Below, in pieces: positions 45,601 to 52,692 of a DNA stretch of 64,000 bases. Made by a program: the position numbers and the translations under genes. The notes under the pieces were generated by a model that saw only the letters and a program-made list of their open reading frames with translations, did not search any database and was not told the origin of the DNA. The DNA is taken from positions 13,068-77,067 of the forward strand of contig JBLHNB010000014.1 of the NCBI GenBank assembly GCA_047621305.1, given 5' to 3'. Every line of letters begins with the position of its first letter. Position 1 is the stretch's first letter. Source of the DNA: Colwellia_A sp047621305 (GTDB lineage: Bacteria > Pseudomonadota > Gammaproteobacteria > Enterobacterales > Alteromonadaceae).

Positions 45601-45638
45601 AGAAAGCCTTTATTATTTTTCAGGTTTTTATCTTTCAT
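42633..45638 (-). CDS. nasA: Assimilatory nitrate reductase, catalytic subunit
   Basis: 1001 aa from ATG at 45638 (MKDKNL; an in-frame ATG at 45758 would add 40 residues). The N-terminal [4Fe-4S] motif is TTCPYCGVGCGV. The molybdopterin oxidoreductase body includes SRLCMSSAVSAHKRAFGEDIVP and AIWIMATNPIVSMPN, and the C-terminal dinucleotide-binding domain has LNTGRNRDQWHTQTRTGKS. The tail is a BFD-like [2Fe-2S] domain (CQCL...GAGNGCGSC), as in Klebsiella-type NasA. It reduces nitrate to nitrite in the cytoplasm. Last gene of the nirB-nirD-transporter-kinase-nasA cluster. Confidence 0.95.
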   Translation of the reverse strand: MKDKNLKNNKGFLNSQNLSNNHIESKHIESEHLQAIISPKLLATDINTTCPYCGVGCGVRVSKLGETIDDASSVVINAPLPVLINGDKHHPANFGKLCIKGKNLGDTLMNDNRLVQPKIHNKVQKWPKTLDYVASRLAKTIEEYGPDSVAFYTSGQLLTEDYYLANKLMKGFIGSGNIDTNSRLCMSSAVSAHKRAFGEDIVPISYSDIIKADLIVLTGSNLAWCHPVIYQRIRNEKEKRPELKIVVIDPRVTASTELADLHLAIKAGGDLSLFNGLLNYLSENGCINGDALTLAGLDDALQSAKRDSAIKEGQLSGVLLDKTGLSITDINEFYQLFAHNDKVVTIFSQGINQSVQGTDQGNAIINCHLASGKIGKAGSGPFSITGQPNAMGGREVGALANTLASHIDFPNATTDLHKYDELHKGVADFWQTDCLVKKEGLKAVDLFNAVAEGKIKAIWIMATNPIVSMPNHQKIAQALSKCPLVIVSDCVESNDTLPYADVILPAQAWGEKSGTVTNSERRISRQRPFLIPFGEAKPDWWIISEVAKRMGFAKQFSYNHVSEVFAEHARLSGLQNEGSRAFDISAYGNITAEQYELWQPVQWPQPKGQTIRVNDQGFFNQGRYYHGDKKAKMIAVASQALFTLKASTEKLCNNKQHNEKTNTKDQNGYDASNTVFTLNTGRNRDQWHTQTRTGKSSILTNRHPEPEVSINPKDALALGIKEAQLVTVSALPTEISEPLTKSLAAHQSPISAPQLVMRVKLTGSVSTKTLFMPIHWSKSNFNQGCISQLVQANVDKISGQPAFKHSQVNIKPCQVNSEALLVVKTVMKMPIEALDVVYHVEQKIAGGYCYHLASNKSPEDFFNTLDHMVRSQHITNQCIDNLNASEPLKQYFRKSYLSQGQLQSAILVSPNKSDLPQGWISQCYQLGDSINEQRDLLSNDAKQLQQKKTFCQCLNIELNQVTQAIEQGDLTVASIRANTGAGNGCGSCIGDISLMLKELSA

Positions 45639-45876
45639 GATGTGTATAACCTTTTCACTATTAAGTGGTTGAACGTGACTTGATCCAATCGCTATTGTTG
45701 TTGATTTACATAATAGTGTTTGTATTGCACAGGTCGCGCCACAAAACAGCCTAAGCATAACACCTTGTATTTATTTGTTTTTTAAATAACCCCATCAAAG
45801 TCTTTGATAATAATAAGGATAATAAGCTCTATAATAGTGCAGCGCTTGAGTACTTGTTGTGCAGGGTGCACAAATA

Positions 45877-47655
45877 TTACGAGTTAAATAAAACAGCTAA
45901 TAGTAAAGTCAATAATACCGCACTTACGCCCTGCCAAAACTTAACCGGTTCACGGTCAATAAGCGGTAAACTAGCTGGTGTTTGTATCGATAAGTCACTA
46001 CGATTAAATGCGGAGATGAACTCAGAATAATGATCATAACGTTGGTTAGGATCAGCACTTAAGGCTTTTGCTAAGACAATATCAATATAAGAGGGTAAGT
46101 CTTTTCGGTAGTTCGTTAGCGCTTGGTAACGCCATAAATTATATTGCTTAGGCGCTGCATTTACTTGGTTGAGTTCTTTATAAGGTAAGCGATTTGTGAG
46201 CAATTGATAGGTAAGAACCGCTAAAGAAAACAACTCACTTTTATGACTATTTTCTTGACCGTAAAAAAGCTCTGGTGCGCTGTAATTTAAGGTACCTAGC
46301 CCTAACGCTGCTTCCTTATCCGAGGCGCTATCAACAGAGCCATCATCAACCGAACCAATTGTACTACTGCCAAAATCAATTAACTTAATACGACCTTGAC
46401 TATCAATAATAAAATTATCAGGTTTGATATCGCAATGCACTATTTCATGACGTTGCAATACCCTAAGTGCTTTCACAAGCTGACTGGTTATATCGCGCAC
46501 TTTTATTAAATCAGCCAGTGGATTATCTTTGCTCCATGCGGCCAAATTTTGTCCTTCAATATATTCACAAGCATGATATAAAAAACGACCATTAGGCACA
46601 CTATCATAGATTTTCATCATCGCAGGATGCGTAATTTTGTGACCAATCCAACCTTCTTTAATAAAGCCCGTTAAGTAAGCTTCATTTTCACTAAAATTAA
46701 GGGAAGGCGTTTTAATGACAACGAGTTGTTCTTCATCTGTTTCGTTAACGTGGTTATTTTTCGTTAGGGTATGTTTTGCTAAGTACACATGGGAGCGACT
46801 CGTTTCTTGTAATGTATCGAGTATTTCATAATGATCTAACTTACTACCAATGCGCAGTGCTGGCGGTATCACTTGTTGTATTCGATTAAACACCAGTTGA
46901 CTGAAAGCCTGGGTTGGTAACTGCTCTATTTTAATCAACAAACAAGTAAGATTATCGGGTGAACCTTGTGCTTTAGCCAATTGGGTGATCGATAAACTGG
47001 CTTCTTCTAGGTTGTGATGCGCGGTTAATAATTGCTGTATTTGTTTGCTTTTAACAAAATGGTGTACACCATCGCAACTGAGCATTAATGTATCATGCTG
47101 GGCTAAAGGAGTCGTGACCATATCAATTTCAATATGCGTCCCAGCCCCTAATGCGCGATTAAGTGTACCTGATAAACTGGCATGTTCTTTAGTTAATACT
47201 TGGTAACCATCGTCATTAATTTTAGCGACCTGACAATCACCAATATGAAATATATGACCACGTTCACCTTTAAGGATGAGTGCAGTAAAGGTAGTGAACC
47301 ACTGGGCTAAACGACCTTGTTCATCAGCAACTAATTGCTGCGCATAAAGCCATTGATTAAGTGAGCTGATGACTTTAGTTGCTGATTTTTTTACTGACCA
47401 CGTTTCTGGTGTAGCGCTATATTCATTAATGAAATGACAAGCGCTCATTTGACTGGCTTTTGCTGCACAATTAGCACTTGAAACACCGTCAGCAATTACA
47501 GCAACATGTCCTTTAAGTTCAAGATCTAAACCTTGATTCTTTTTTAACGTAAAAGCATCTTGATTCTCACTTTTATCACCTTTGCTTGAATAACCGCCAT
47601 AGGAAATAACTAAATCATCTTGCTGCTTATGCCGTGTATTATTATCCGTTGTCAT
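45877..47655 (-). CDS. PP2C phosphatase / Ser-Thr protein kinase fusion
   Basis: 592 aa. The N-terminal PP2C domain (about 12-245) shows GYSSKGDKSENQDAF, VIADGVSSA, MLSCDGVHHFV and GSPDNLTCLLI. The C-terminal protein kinase (about 270-560) shows EIVHCDIKPDNFIID (catalytic loop) and LIDFGSS (DFG), with VVIKTPS as the likely VAIK lysine; the tail has one membrane helix (WQGVSAVLLTLLLAVLF). It lies between the nitrate transporter (35-base gap) and nasA, so it probably regulates nitrate assimilation by reversible phosphorylation, perhaps of the transporter. The target is inference. Confidence 0.92.
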   Translation of the reverse strand: MTTDNNTRHKQQDDLVISYGGYSSKGDKSENQDAFTLKKNQGLDLELKGHVAVIADGVSSANCAAKASQMSACHFINEYSATPETWSVKKSATKVISSLNQWLYAQQLVADEQGRLAQWFTTFTALILKGERGHIFHIGDCQVAKINDDGYQVLTKEHASLSGTLNRALGAGTHIEIDMVTTPLAQHDTLMLSCDGVHHFVKSKQIQQLLTAHHNLEEASLSITQLAKAQGSPDNLTCLLIKIEQLPTQAFSQLVFNRIQQVIPPALRIGSKLDHYEILDTLQETSRSHVYLAKHTLTKNNHVNETDEEQLVVIKTPSLNFSENEAYLTGFIKEGWIGHKITHPAMMKIYDSVPNGRFLYHACEYIEGQNLAAWSKDNPLADLIKVRDITSQLVKALRVLQRHEIVHCDIKPDNFIIDSQGRIKLIDFGSSTIGSVDDGSVDSASDKEAALGLGTLNYSAPELFYGQENSHKSELFSLAVLTYQLLTNRLPYKELNQVNAAPKQYNLWRYQALTNYRKDLPSYIDIVLAKALSADPNQRYDHYSEFISAFNRSDLSIQTPASLPLIDREPVKFWQGVSAVLLTLLLAVLFNS

Positions 47656-47690
47656 TATTGAGCATTTACCTTAGTGAGTCTTATTAGACA

Positions 47691-49202
47691 TTAATTTACT
47701 TTAATAAGTTCGACGCTACCATCAGGTAAAATTTCTGCCATGCTGCCTTTTGGCTCTTGCATTAAAAATAACATCAACAACCCCAAAAATGCACTCACCG
47801 CAATCACCCAGAAAAATACCGAGTAGCTAACAAAAGACAATACCGTAAGATAGCAAACAGCACCAACATTACCATAAGCGCCAGTCATACCAGCAATTTG
47901 GCCTGTTAAACGACGTTTAATTAATGGGACTGCAGCGAACACTGCGCCCTCGCCTGCTTGTACAAAAAAAGAGCATGACATTGCTGCAACAACGGCTAAT
48001 AGTAACGGCCAATCACCAGTAATGGTTGCCATTACGCCATAACCTATACTCAAACCTGTCGTTAAAATAATTAAGGTTTTTTTACGACCATATTTGTCAC
48101 TGATCCAGCCACCTAAAGGTCGTGAAAGCAAATTCATAAAAGCATAACTTGAAGCAAGAAGACCTGCATAAATCATATTTAAATCAAATGTTTCACTAAA
48201 AAATAAGGGCAACATTGAAACCACAGCCAATTCACTACCAAAGGTGGCAAAATACAAAACATTAAGTACGGCAACTTGTTTAAAAGAATACTGATGTAAA
48301 GGCTCTACCGGGGTCACAAAAATATCTTTGTTCACCTGATAAGCTGCAATCACTTCATAAACAAACATAACCAGTAATCCCAAATAAATAATAATGCTGA
48401 TATTTTCGCTGATCAAACTCACACCCAACGGTGACAACTTCCAGTTTAGTAAGGCTAACGCGCCAAATAGTGGAATTTTCATAAAAATGAGTAAATAGAA
48501 ATCGCCGACACTGGTTACTTCCATTGCTTTAGCACTTTTTGGTTTAAAGTAAGTGGCTCCTGCCGGTGTATCACGCACGCCATAATAAAAGATAAAACTA
48601 TAGAAAAAACATAAAAGGCCTGTAACAATAACGGCCCATCGCCAACCTTCCATGCCTAACAGTCCATCTCCTAAAAAAAGTGTTAATGCAGGTAGTATCA
48701 TAGCTGCCGCTGCGGAGCCAAAGTTACCCCAACCACCATAAATACCTTCAGCGATGCCCAGTTGATGAGCAGGAAACCATTCACTCACTAAACGAATACC
48801 AATAACAAAACCAGCACCAATAAAACCCAATAAAAATCGAGCTAAAGCAAGTTGTTCAAAAGAATCACTTAACGCAAACATAAAACAAGGAATTGAACAG
48901 ATCAGTAATAACAAGCTATACGTTTTACGAGGACCAAATTGATCCGTTGCCATGCCAATAAAAATACGTGCGGGTATCGTTAACGCGACATTTAGAATAA
49001 GTAAGGTTTTAATTTGCGCACTGGTTAAACTTAGTGTCTCTGCAATGAGCCCTAATAGTGGAGCATGATTAAACCACACCAAAAAACTAATAAAAAAAGC
49101 GCCCCAACTCAGATGTAAAACTTTCATTGGTCCTTGAAAAGAAAAGACCTTAAATTGACCCGACGTGGTGTTACTGACACTATAATTAGTCATGTTTGTC
49201 AT
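47691..49202 (-). CDS. Nitrate/nitrite transporter, MFS NNP family
   Basis: 503 aa with about 12 hydrophobic segments. NNP signatures are seen: ALARFLLGFIGAGFVIGIRLVSEWFP and IYGGWGNFGSAAA (the first nitrate signature), with AGMTGAYGNVGAVCY as the second. The conserved substrate arginines fall in LTIPARIF and FVIGIRL regions. It imports nitrate across the inner membrane for NasA. Starts 3 bases after nirD and precedes the PP2C/kinase gene. Confidence 0.93.
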   Translation of the reverse strand: MTNMTNYSVSNTTSGQFKVFSFQGPMKVLHLSWGAFFISFLVWFNHAPLLGLIAETLSLTSAQIKTLLILNVALTIPARIFIGMATDQFGPRKTYSLLLLICSIPCFMFALSDSFEQLALARFLLGFIGAGFVIGIRLVSEWFPAHQLGIAEGIYGGWGNFGSAAAAMILPALTLFLGDGLLGMEGWRWAVIVTGLLCFFYSFIFYYGVRDTPAGATYFKPKSAKAMEVTSVGDFYLLIFMKIPLFGALALLNWKLSPLGVSLISENISIIIYLGLLVMFVYEVIAAYQVNKDIFVTPVEPLHQYSFKQVAVLNVLYFATFGSELAVVSMLPLFFSETFDLNMIYAGLLASSYAFMNLLSRPLGGWISDKYGRKKTLIILTTGLSIGYGVMATITGDWPLLLAVVAAMSCSFFVQAGEGAVFAAVPLIKRRLTGQIAGMTGAYGNVGAVCYLTVLSFVSYSVFFWVIAVSAFLGLLMLFLMQEPKGSMAEILPDGSVELIKVN

Positions 49203-49205
49203 CGA

Positions 49206-49640
49206 TTATGCCTCCATCAACTGCACTAAGTCACCATCGATACGTGATTTATAGGTGGTAATAACAATAGAATTGTCTTGTTGGCACTGTCCGGTATCTA
49301 AACAAAATTCCTGTTTTAATAAAGGTGAAGCAACGTAATATTGACGTTCTTTTTCGGTGATCAAACCACGTGATAATACATTCGCTTGTGAGAAAGGGTC
49401 GCGATTACATACCGCTTTCACTGCACTTACGCCACGAATCGTGTCATCATCACCTGTCGTTTGTATATGGAAGATAGCTACCTGTTTGCCGTTGAAGTCT
49501 GCACAAACACCTGTATTTTTAGCAATATCTGCTATATTGCAAATAGTTAGCCAGTCATTGTTCTTATTCGACATTCCGTTAGAGAGATCGTTAGTAAGTT
49601 CGTTTGCTTCTTTTGATTTATGTTCGGCAATATTGGTCAT
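49206..49640 (-). CDS. nirD: Nitrite reductase small subunit
   Basis: 144 aa from the ATG at 49640, with AAGGGA about 8 bases upstream. Rieske-fold NirD: WLTICNIADIAKNTGVCADFNGKQVAIF, AVCNRDPFSQANVLSRGLI, VASPLLKQEFCLDTGQC. Like other NirD proteins it lacks the CxH pairs that would hold a Rieske cluster. It pairs with NirB to reduce nitrite to ammonium with NAD(P)H. The first ~28 residues are a low-similarity extension. Confidence 0.93.
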   Translation of the reverse strand: MTNIAEHKSKEANELTNDLSNGMSNKNNDWLTICNIADIAKNTGVCADFNGKQVAIFHIQTTGDDDTIRGVSAVKAVCNRDPFSQANVLSRGLITEKERQYYVASPLLKQEFCLDTGQCQQDNSIVITTYKSRIDGDLVQLMEA

Positions 49641-49721
49641 CAATTTTTCCCTTAAAGTTTTTCTTTTACTATGTTATTTTTATAATTTTTTACAAAAATA
49701 TTATTTTTATATCAAAGCTGA

Positions 49722-52265
49722 TCAGCTAGTTACTAGCTCTTTCTTAACCGCAGGACGAATTTGTTTACGCTCAGTCGTAAAAATGACGTTATCGTCTAGT
49801 TTGTCGCTATTAATAAAGTGGTTAAAACGTTTCAATTTTTGCGGATCATTTAAGGTTACTTTCCATTCACATTCGTAGGTATCTACTAGATGATTCAGTT
49901 GCGCGAGTAACTCGTCGTTAATCGATAGTTTGTCGTTTATTACGACCTCTTTAAGGTAATCTAAGCCGCCCTCTAGATTCTCTAACCATACCGAGGTACG
50001 TTGTAATCGCTCTGCAGTACGTACATAAAACATTAAAATAATATCGATATAACGTAACAGCGTGGCATCATCAAGATCACTGGCAAATAAATCAGCATGC
50101 CGTGGACGCATGCCACCATTGCCACCCACATACAGGTTCCAGCCTTTGTCGGTAGCAATCACACCAAAGTCTTTACTTTGTGCTTCCGCGCATTCACGCG
50201 CACAACCCGACACCCCCATTTTTACTTTGTGAGGCGAACGGACACCGCGATAACGCTGCTCAAGCAAAATGGCCATACTGGTGCTGTCTTGCACGCCAAA
50301 ACGACACCAAGTACTACCAACACAAGATTTTACGGTACGTAGTGATTTACCGTAGGCATGGCCAGTTTCTAAACCCGCATCAACCATTTTTTGCCAAATA
50401 AGGGGTAACTGATTTAATTGTGCGCCAAATAAATCAATACGTTGACCGCCGGTTATTTTGGTATAAAGGTTATATTCTTTAGCGATTGAGCCAATAAGGA
50501 TAAGGTGTTCAGGTGTGATTTCACCCGCAGGTATACGCGGAACAATGGAGTAACTACCGTCTTTTTGCATATTACCAAGGTAATTATCGTTAGTATCTTG
50601 CAGGCCTACTAATTCTTCGGCTAGAACGTGTTCATTCCATAGCGATGCCAACATTGACGCAGCTGCCGGTTTACAAATTTCACAACCGTCTCCTCGGCCA
50701 CATTCTGCTAATAAGGCGTCAAAAGTACGAATTTGTTTAACACGAATAATGTCAAATAACTCAATACGAGAATACGCAAAGTGACGACAAAGATCGGTGT
50801 TAATGCTAACACCTGCTTTAGCGAGTTCACTATTTAATACTTGTGTTACCAGCGGCACACAGCCACCACACCCCGTACCAGCACTGGTGCAAGATTTAAG
50901 CGCAGCGATATCGTGCGCGCCATCGCTTATGGCGTTACACAAGTCTTGTTTAGTGACGTCATAACAAGAGCAAATTTGCGCGGTAGTAGGTAACGCATCA
51001 ACACCTACGGCGGCATTGCTAAAGTTCCCTTCTCCTTCAACTTCAGGTAAAAGTAAATATTCTGGTGGTTGCGTTAATTCAATTTCATTTAATATTAACT
51101 GCAACCATTGACCGTAATCACGGGTGTCGCCAACCAATACCGCGCCAAGTAGTGTTTTACTATCACTGCTGACGACAATTTTTTTATAAGTGCCCGCAGC
51201 AGAGTCAACAAAACTATAACTTTGTGAGTCCGGTGTATTACCATGAGCATCACCAATACTGCCAACGTCTACGCCGAGCAGTTTTAATTTTGTACTCATA
51301 TCAGCACCAGTAAAACGCTTTTCTCCGCCCGTTAAATGACTAACAGCCGATTTTGCCATGGCGTACCCTGGAGCAATCAAACCAAAAATTTTGTTATCCC
51401 ATAAAGCACATTCGCCAATGGCATAAATATTTTCATCACTGGTTAAGCATTGATCGTTTATCGCAATACCACCACGTTCACCAAGGGCTAAACCACTTGA
51501 ACGTGCTAGTGCATCTTGAGGTCTAATACCTGCTGAGAATACGATAGTATCTGTTTCTAAAAATGAGCCATCCGCAAAGTTCATCCGATAGCGACAGCTT
51601 TGACCTGCAATGATTTCAGTGGTGTTCTTTTGGGTATGTACACAAACACCCAAATCTTCTATTTTGCGACGTAGTAAATCACCACCATCTTGGTCAAGTT
51701 GCACAGCCATTAAACGTGGCGCAAATTCAACCACGTGTGTTTGTAAGCCTAATTGTTTAATCGCGTTAGCAGCTTCTAGTCCGAGTAAACCACCTCCAAT
51801 GACCACTCCAACCTTAGAAGACTTTGCCGATTGAGCAATTGCATCTAAATCATCTAAGGTACGATAAACATGAATGTTAGCTTGGTCTTTACCTGGTACT
51901 GGTGGTACAAAAGGATATGATCCTGTCGCAAGGACTAATTTGTCATAATCAATTTTTTGACCTGTTGCCGTTTGTAAGGTTTTACTTGCCCGGTTAATTT
52001 CAGTGACTTGTGCATCGATATAGTATTCAACACCTTGCTCATCATAAGCTTGTGGCGTAGTTAACGCTAAATCATCAGCCGTATTACCCGTAAAGTAACT
52101 GGTCAGCATAACGCGGTCATACGCTAAACGAGACTCCTCACTAAGCGTGACGACTTGGTGAGCATCTCCATGATTTTTTAGCAATTGATCGATAAAGTGA
52201 TGACCTACCATACCGTTACCAACGACAACAATCTTTTGTTTATTTACGCGCTTATTCTCGCTCAT
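49722..52265 (-). CDS. nirB: Nitrite reductase [NAD(P)H] large subunit
   Basis: 847 aa. N-terminal FAD/NAD oxidoreductase (VVVGNGMVGHHF, GVVIGGGLLGLEAA), a BFD-like [2Fe-2S] domain (CSCYDVT...SAGTGCGGC) with a second such cysteine cluster near CGRGDGCEIC, and a sulfite/nitrite reductase domain with siroheme-[4Fe-4S] ligands in SCVGSTWCRFG and KVKMGVSGCARECAEA. Six-electron reduction of nitrite to ammonium in the cytosol. First gene of the assimilation cluster; a 427-base region separates it from the DUF349 gene upstream. Confidence 0.97.
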   Translation of the reverse strand: MSENKRVNKQKIVVVGNGMVGHHFIDQLLKNHGDAHQVVTLSEESRLAYDRVMLTSYFTGNTADDLALTTPQAYDEQGVEYYIDAQVTEINRASKTLQTATGQKIDYDKLVLATGSYPFVPPVPGKDQANIHVYRTLDDLDAIAQSAKSSKVGVVIGGGLLGLEAANAIKQLGLQTHVVEFAPRLMAVQLDQDGGDLLRRKIEDLGVCVHTQKNTTEIIAGQSCRYRMNFADGSFLETDTIVFSAGIRPQDALARSSGLALGERGGIAINDQCLTSDENIYAIGECALWDNKIFGLIAPGYAMAKSAVSHLTGGEKRFTGADMSTKLKLLGVDVGSIGDAHGNTPDSQSYSFVDSAAGTYKKIVVSSDSKTLLGAVLVGDTRDYGQWLQLILNEIELTQPPEYLLLPEVEGEGNFSNAAVGVDALPTTAQICSCYDVTKQDLCNAISDGAHDIAALKSCTSAGTGCGGCVPLVTQVLNSELAKAGVSINTDLCRHFAYSRIELFDIIRVKQIRTFDALLAECGRGDGCEICKPAAASMLASLWNEHVLAEELVGLQDTNDNYLGNMQKDGSYSIVPRIPAGEITPEHLILIGSIAKEYNLYTKITGGQRIDLFGAQLNQLPLIWQKMVDAGLETGHAYGKSLRTVKSCVGSTWCRFGVQDSTSMAILLEQRYRGVRSPHKVKMGVSGCARECAEAQSKDFGVIATDKGWNLYVGGNGGMRPRHADLFASDLDDATLLRYIDIILMFYVRTAERLQRTSVWLENLEGGLDYLKEVVINDKLSINDELLAQLNHLVDTYECEWKVTLNDPQKLKRFNHFINSDKLDDNVIFTTERKQIRPAVKKELVTS

Positions 52266-52465
52266 GATGTCTACCTAATTAATTTTTAATGTTTCAATTA
52301 GTCTATACATCGCAAATTTAATACCATGATAAAAAATTGTTCGAAAAATCTTTCAACAACATGATAATTAAGTGTTATTTTAAATAAAATTAGTTTTATA
52401 ACTAGGAGGGAGTATGTGGTTTTACACAAATGCACAATATTAACTCGTTGCTTGCACTCAATATG

Positions 52466-52496
52466 AGCAAAGTAGCAAAGTAGCAAAGTAGCAAAG
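52466..52496. repeat. 8-bp tandem repeat (AGCAAAGT), nearly four units
   Basis: Three AGCAAAGT units and a fourth AGCAAAG in a row, in the upstream region of nirB. Confidence 0.9.
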
Positions 52497-52578
52497 ATTG
52501 ATTATCTAGATTTTATCTGTATTTTCTATGTGCTTCTTGGTTATTTTTACCATTGAACTATTCAAAAGTTCAACTATT

Positions 52579-52614
52579 AAAAAAGGGCTTGAATAGATAT
52601 TATTCAAGCCCTTT
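52579..52614 (-). terminator. Intrinsic terminator of the DUF349 gene
   Basis: Perfect 14-bp stem AAAGGGCTTGAATA / TATTCAAGCCCTTT with a 5-base loop. Read on the minus strand it ends in a T-run, about 80 bases after the DUF349 stop. Confidence 0.85.
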
Positions 52615-52692
52615 AGTTTGTAACTTTTAGTTCGTAATTTTTAGTTCTTTACCTTTAAAATAGCAGTGATCATTTGTATCGTTAAATAGAGA

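Larger units (their letters stand above)
52266..52692. other. Regulatory region upstream of nirB
   Basis: 427 bases without a gene. It contains the terminator of the DUF349 gene (52579-52614) and an 8-bp tandem repeat (52466-52496), and must hold the promoter of the nitrate cluster. I did not find a clear sigma-54 promoter. Confidence 0.5.

Noticed and set aside
50097..50401. Open frames antisense to nirB
   Set aside because: They overlap the siroheme domain of a clearly real gene and show no recognisable family or translation signal.
52266..52420. Sigma-54 promoter for the nitrate cluster
   Set aside because: No TGGC-N8-TTGC element was found on the minus strand upstream of nirB.
52466..52496. 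Short tandem AGCAAAGT units as a CRISPR array
   Set aside because: Units are only 8 bp and contiguous, with no spacers and no cas genes in the window.
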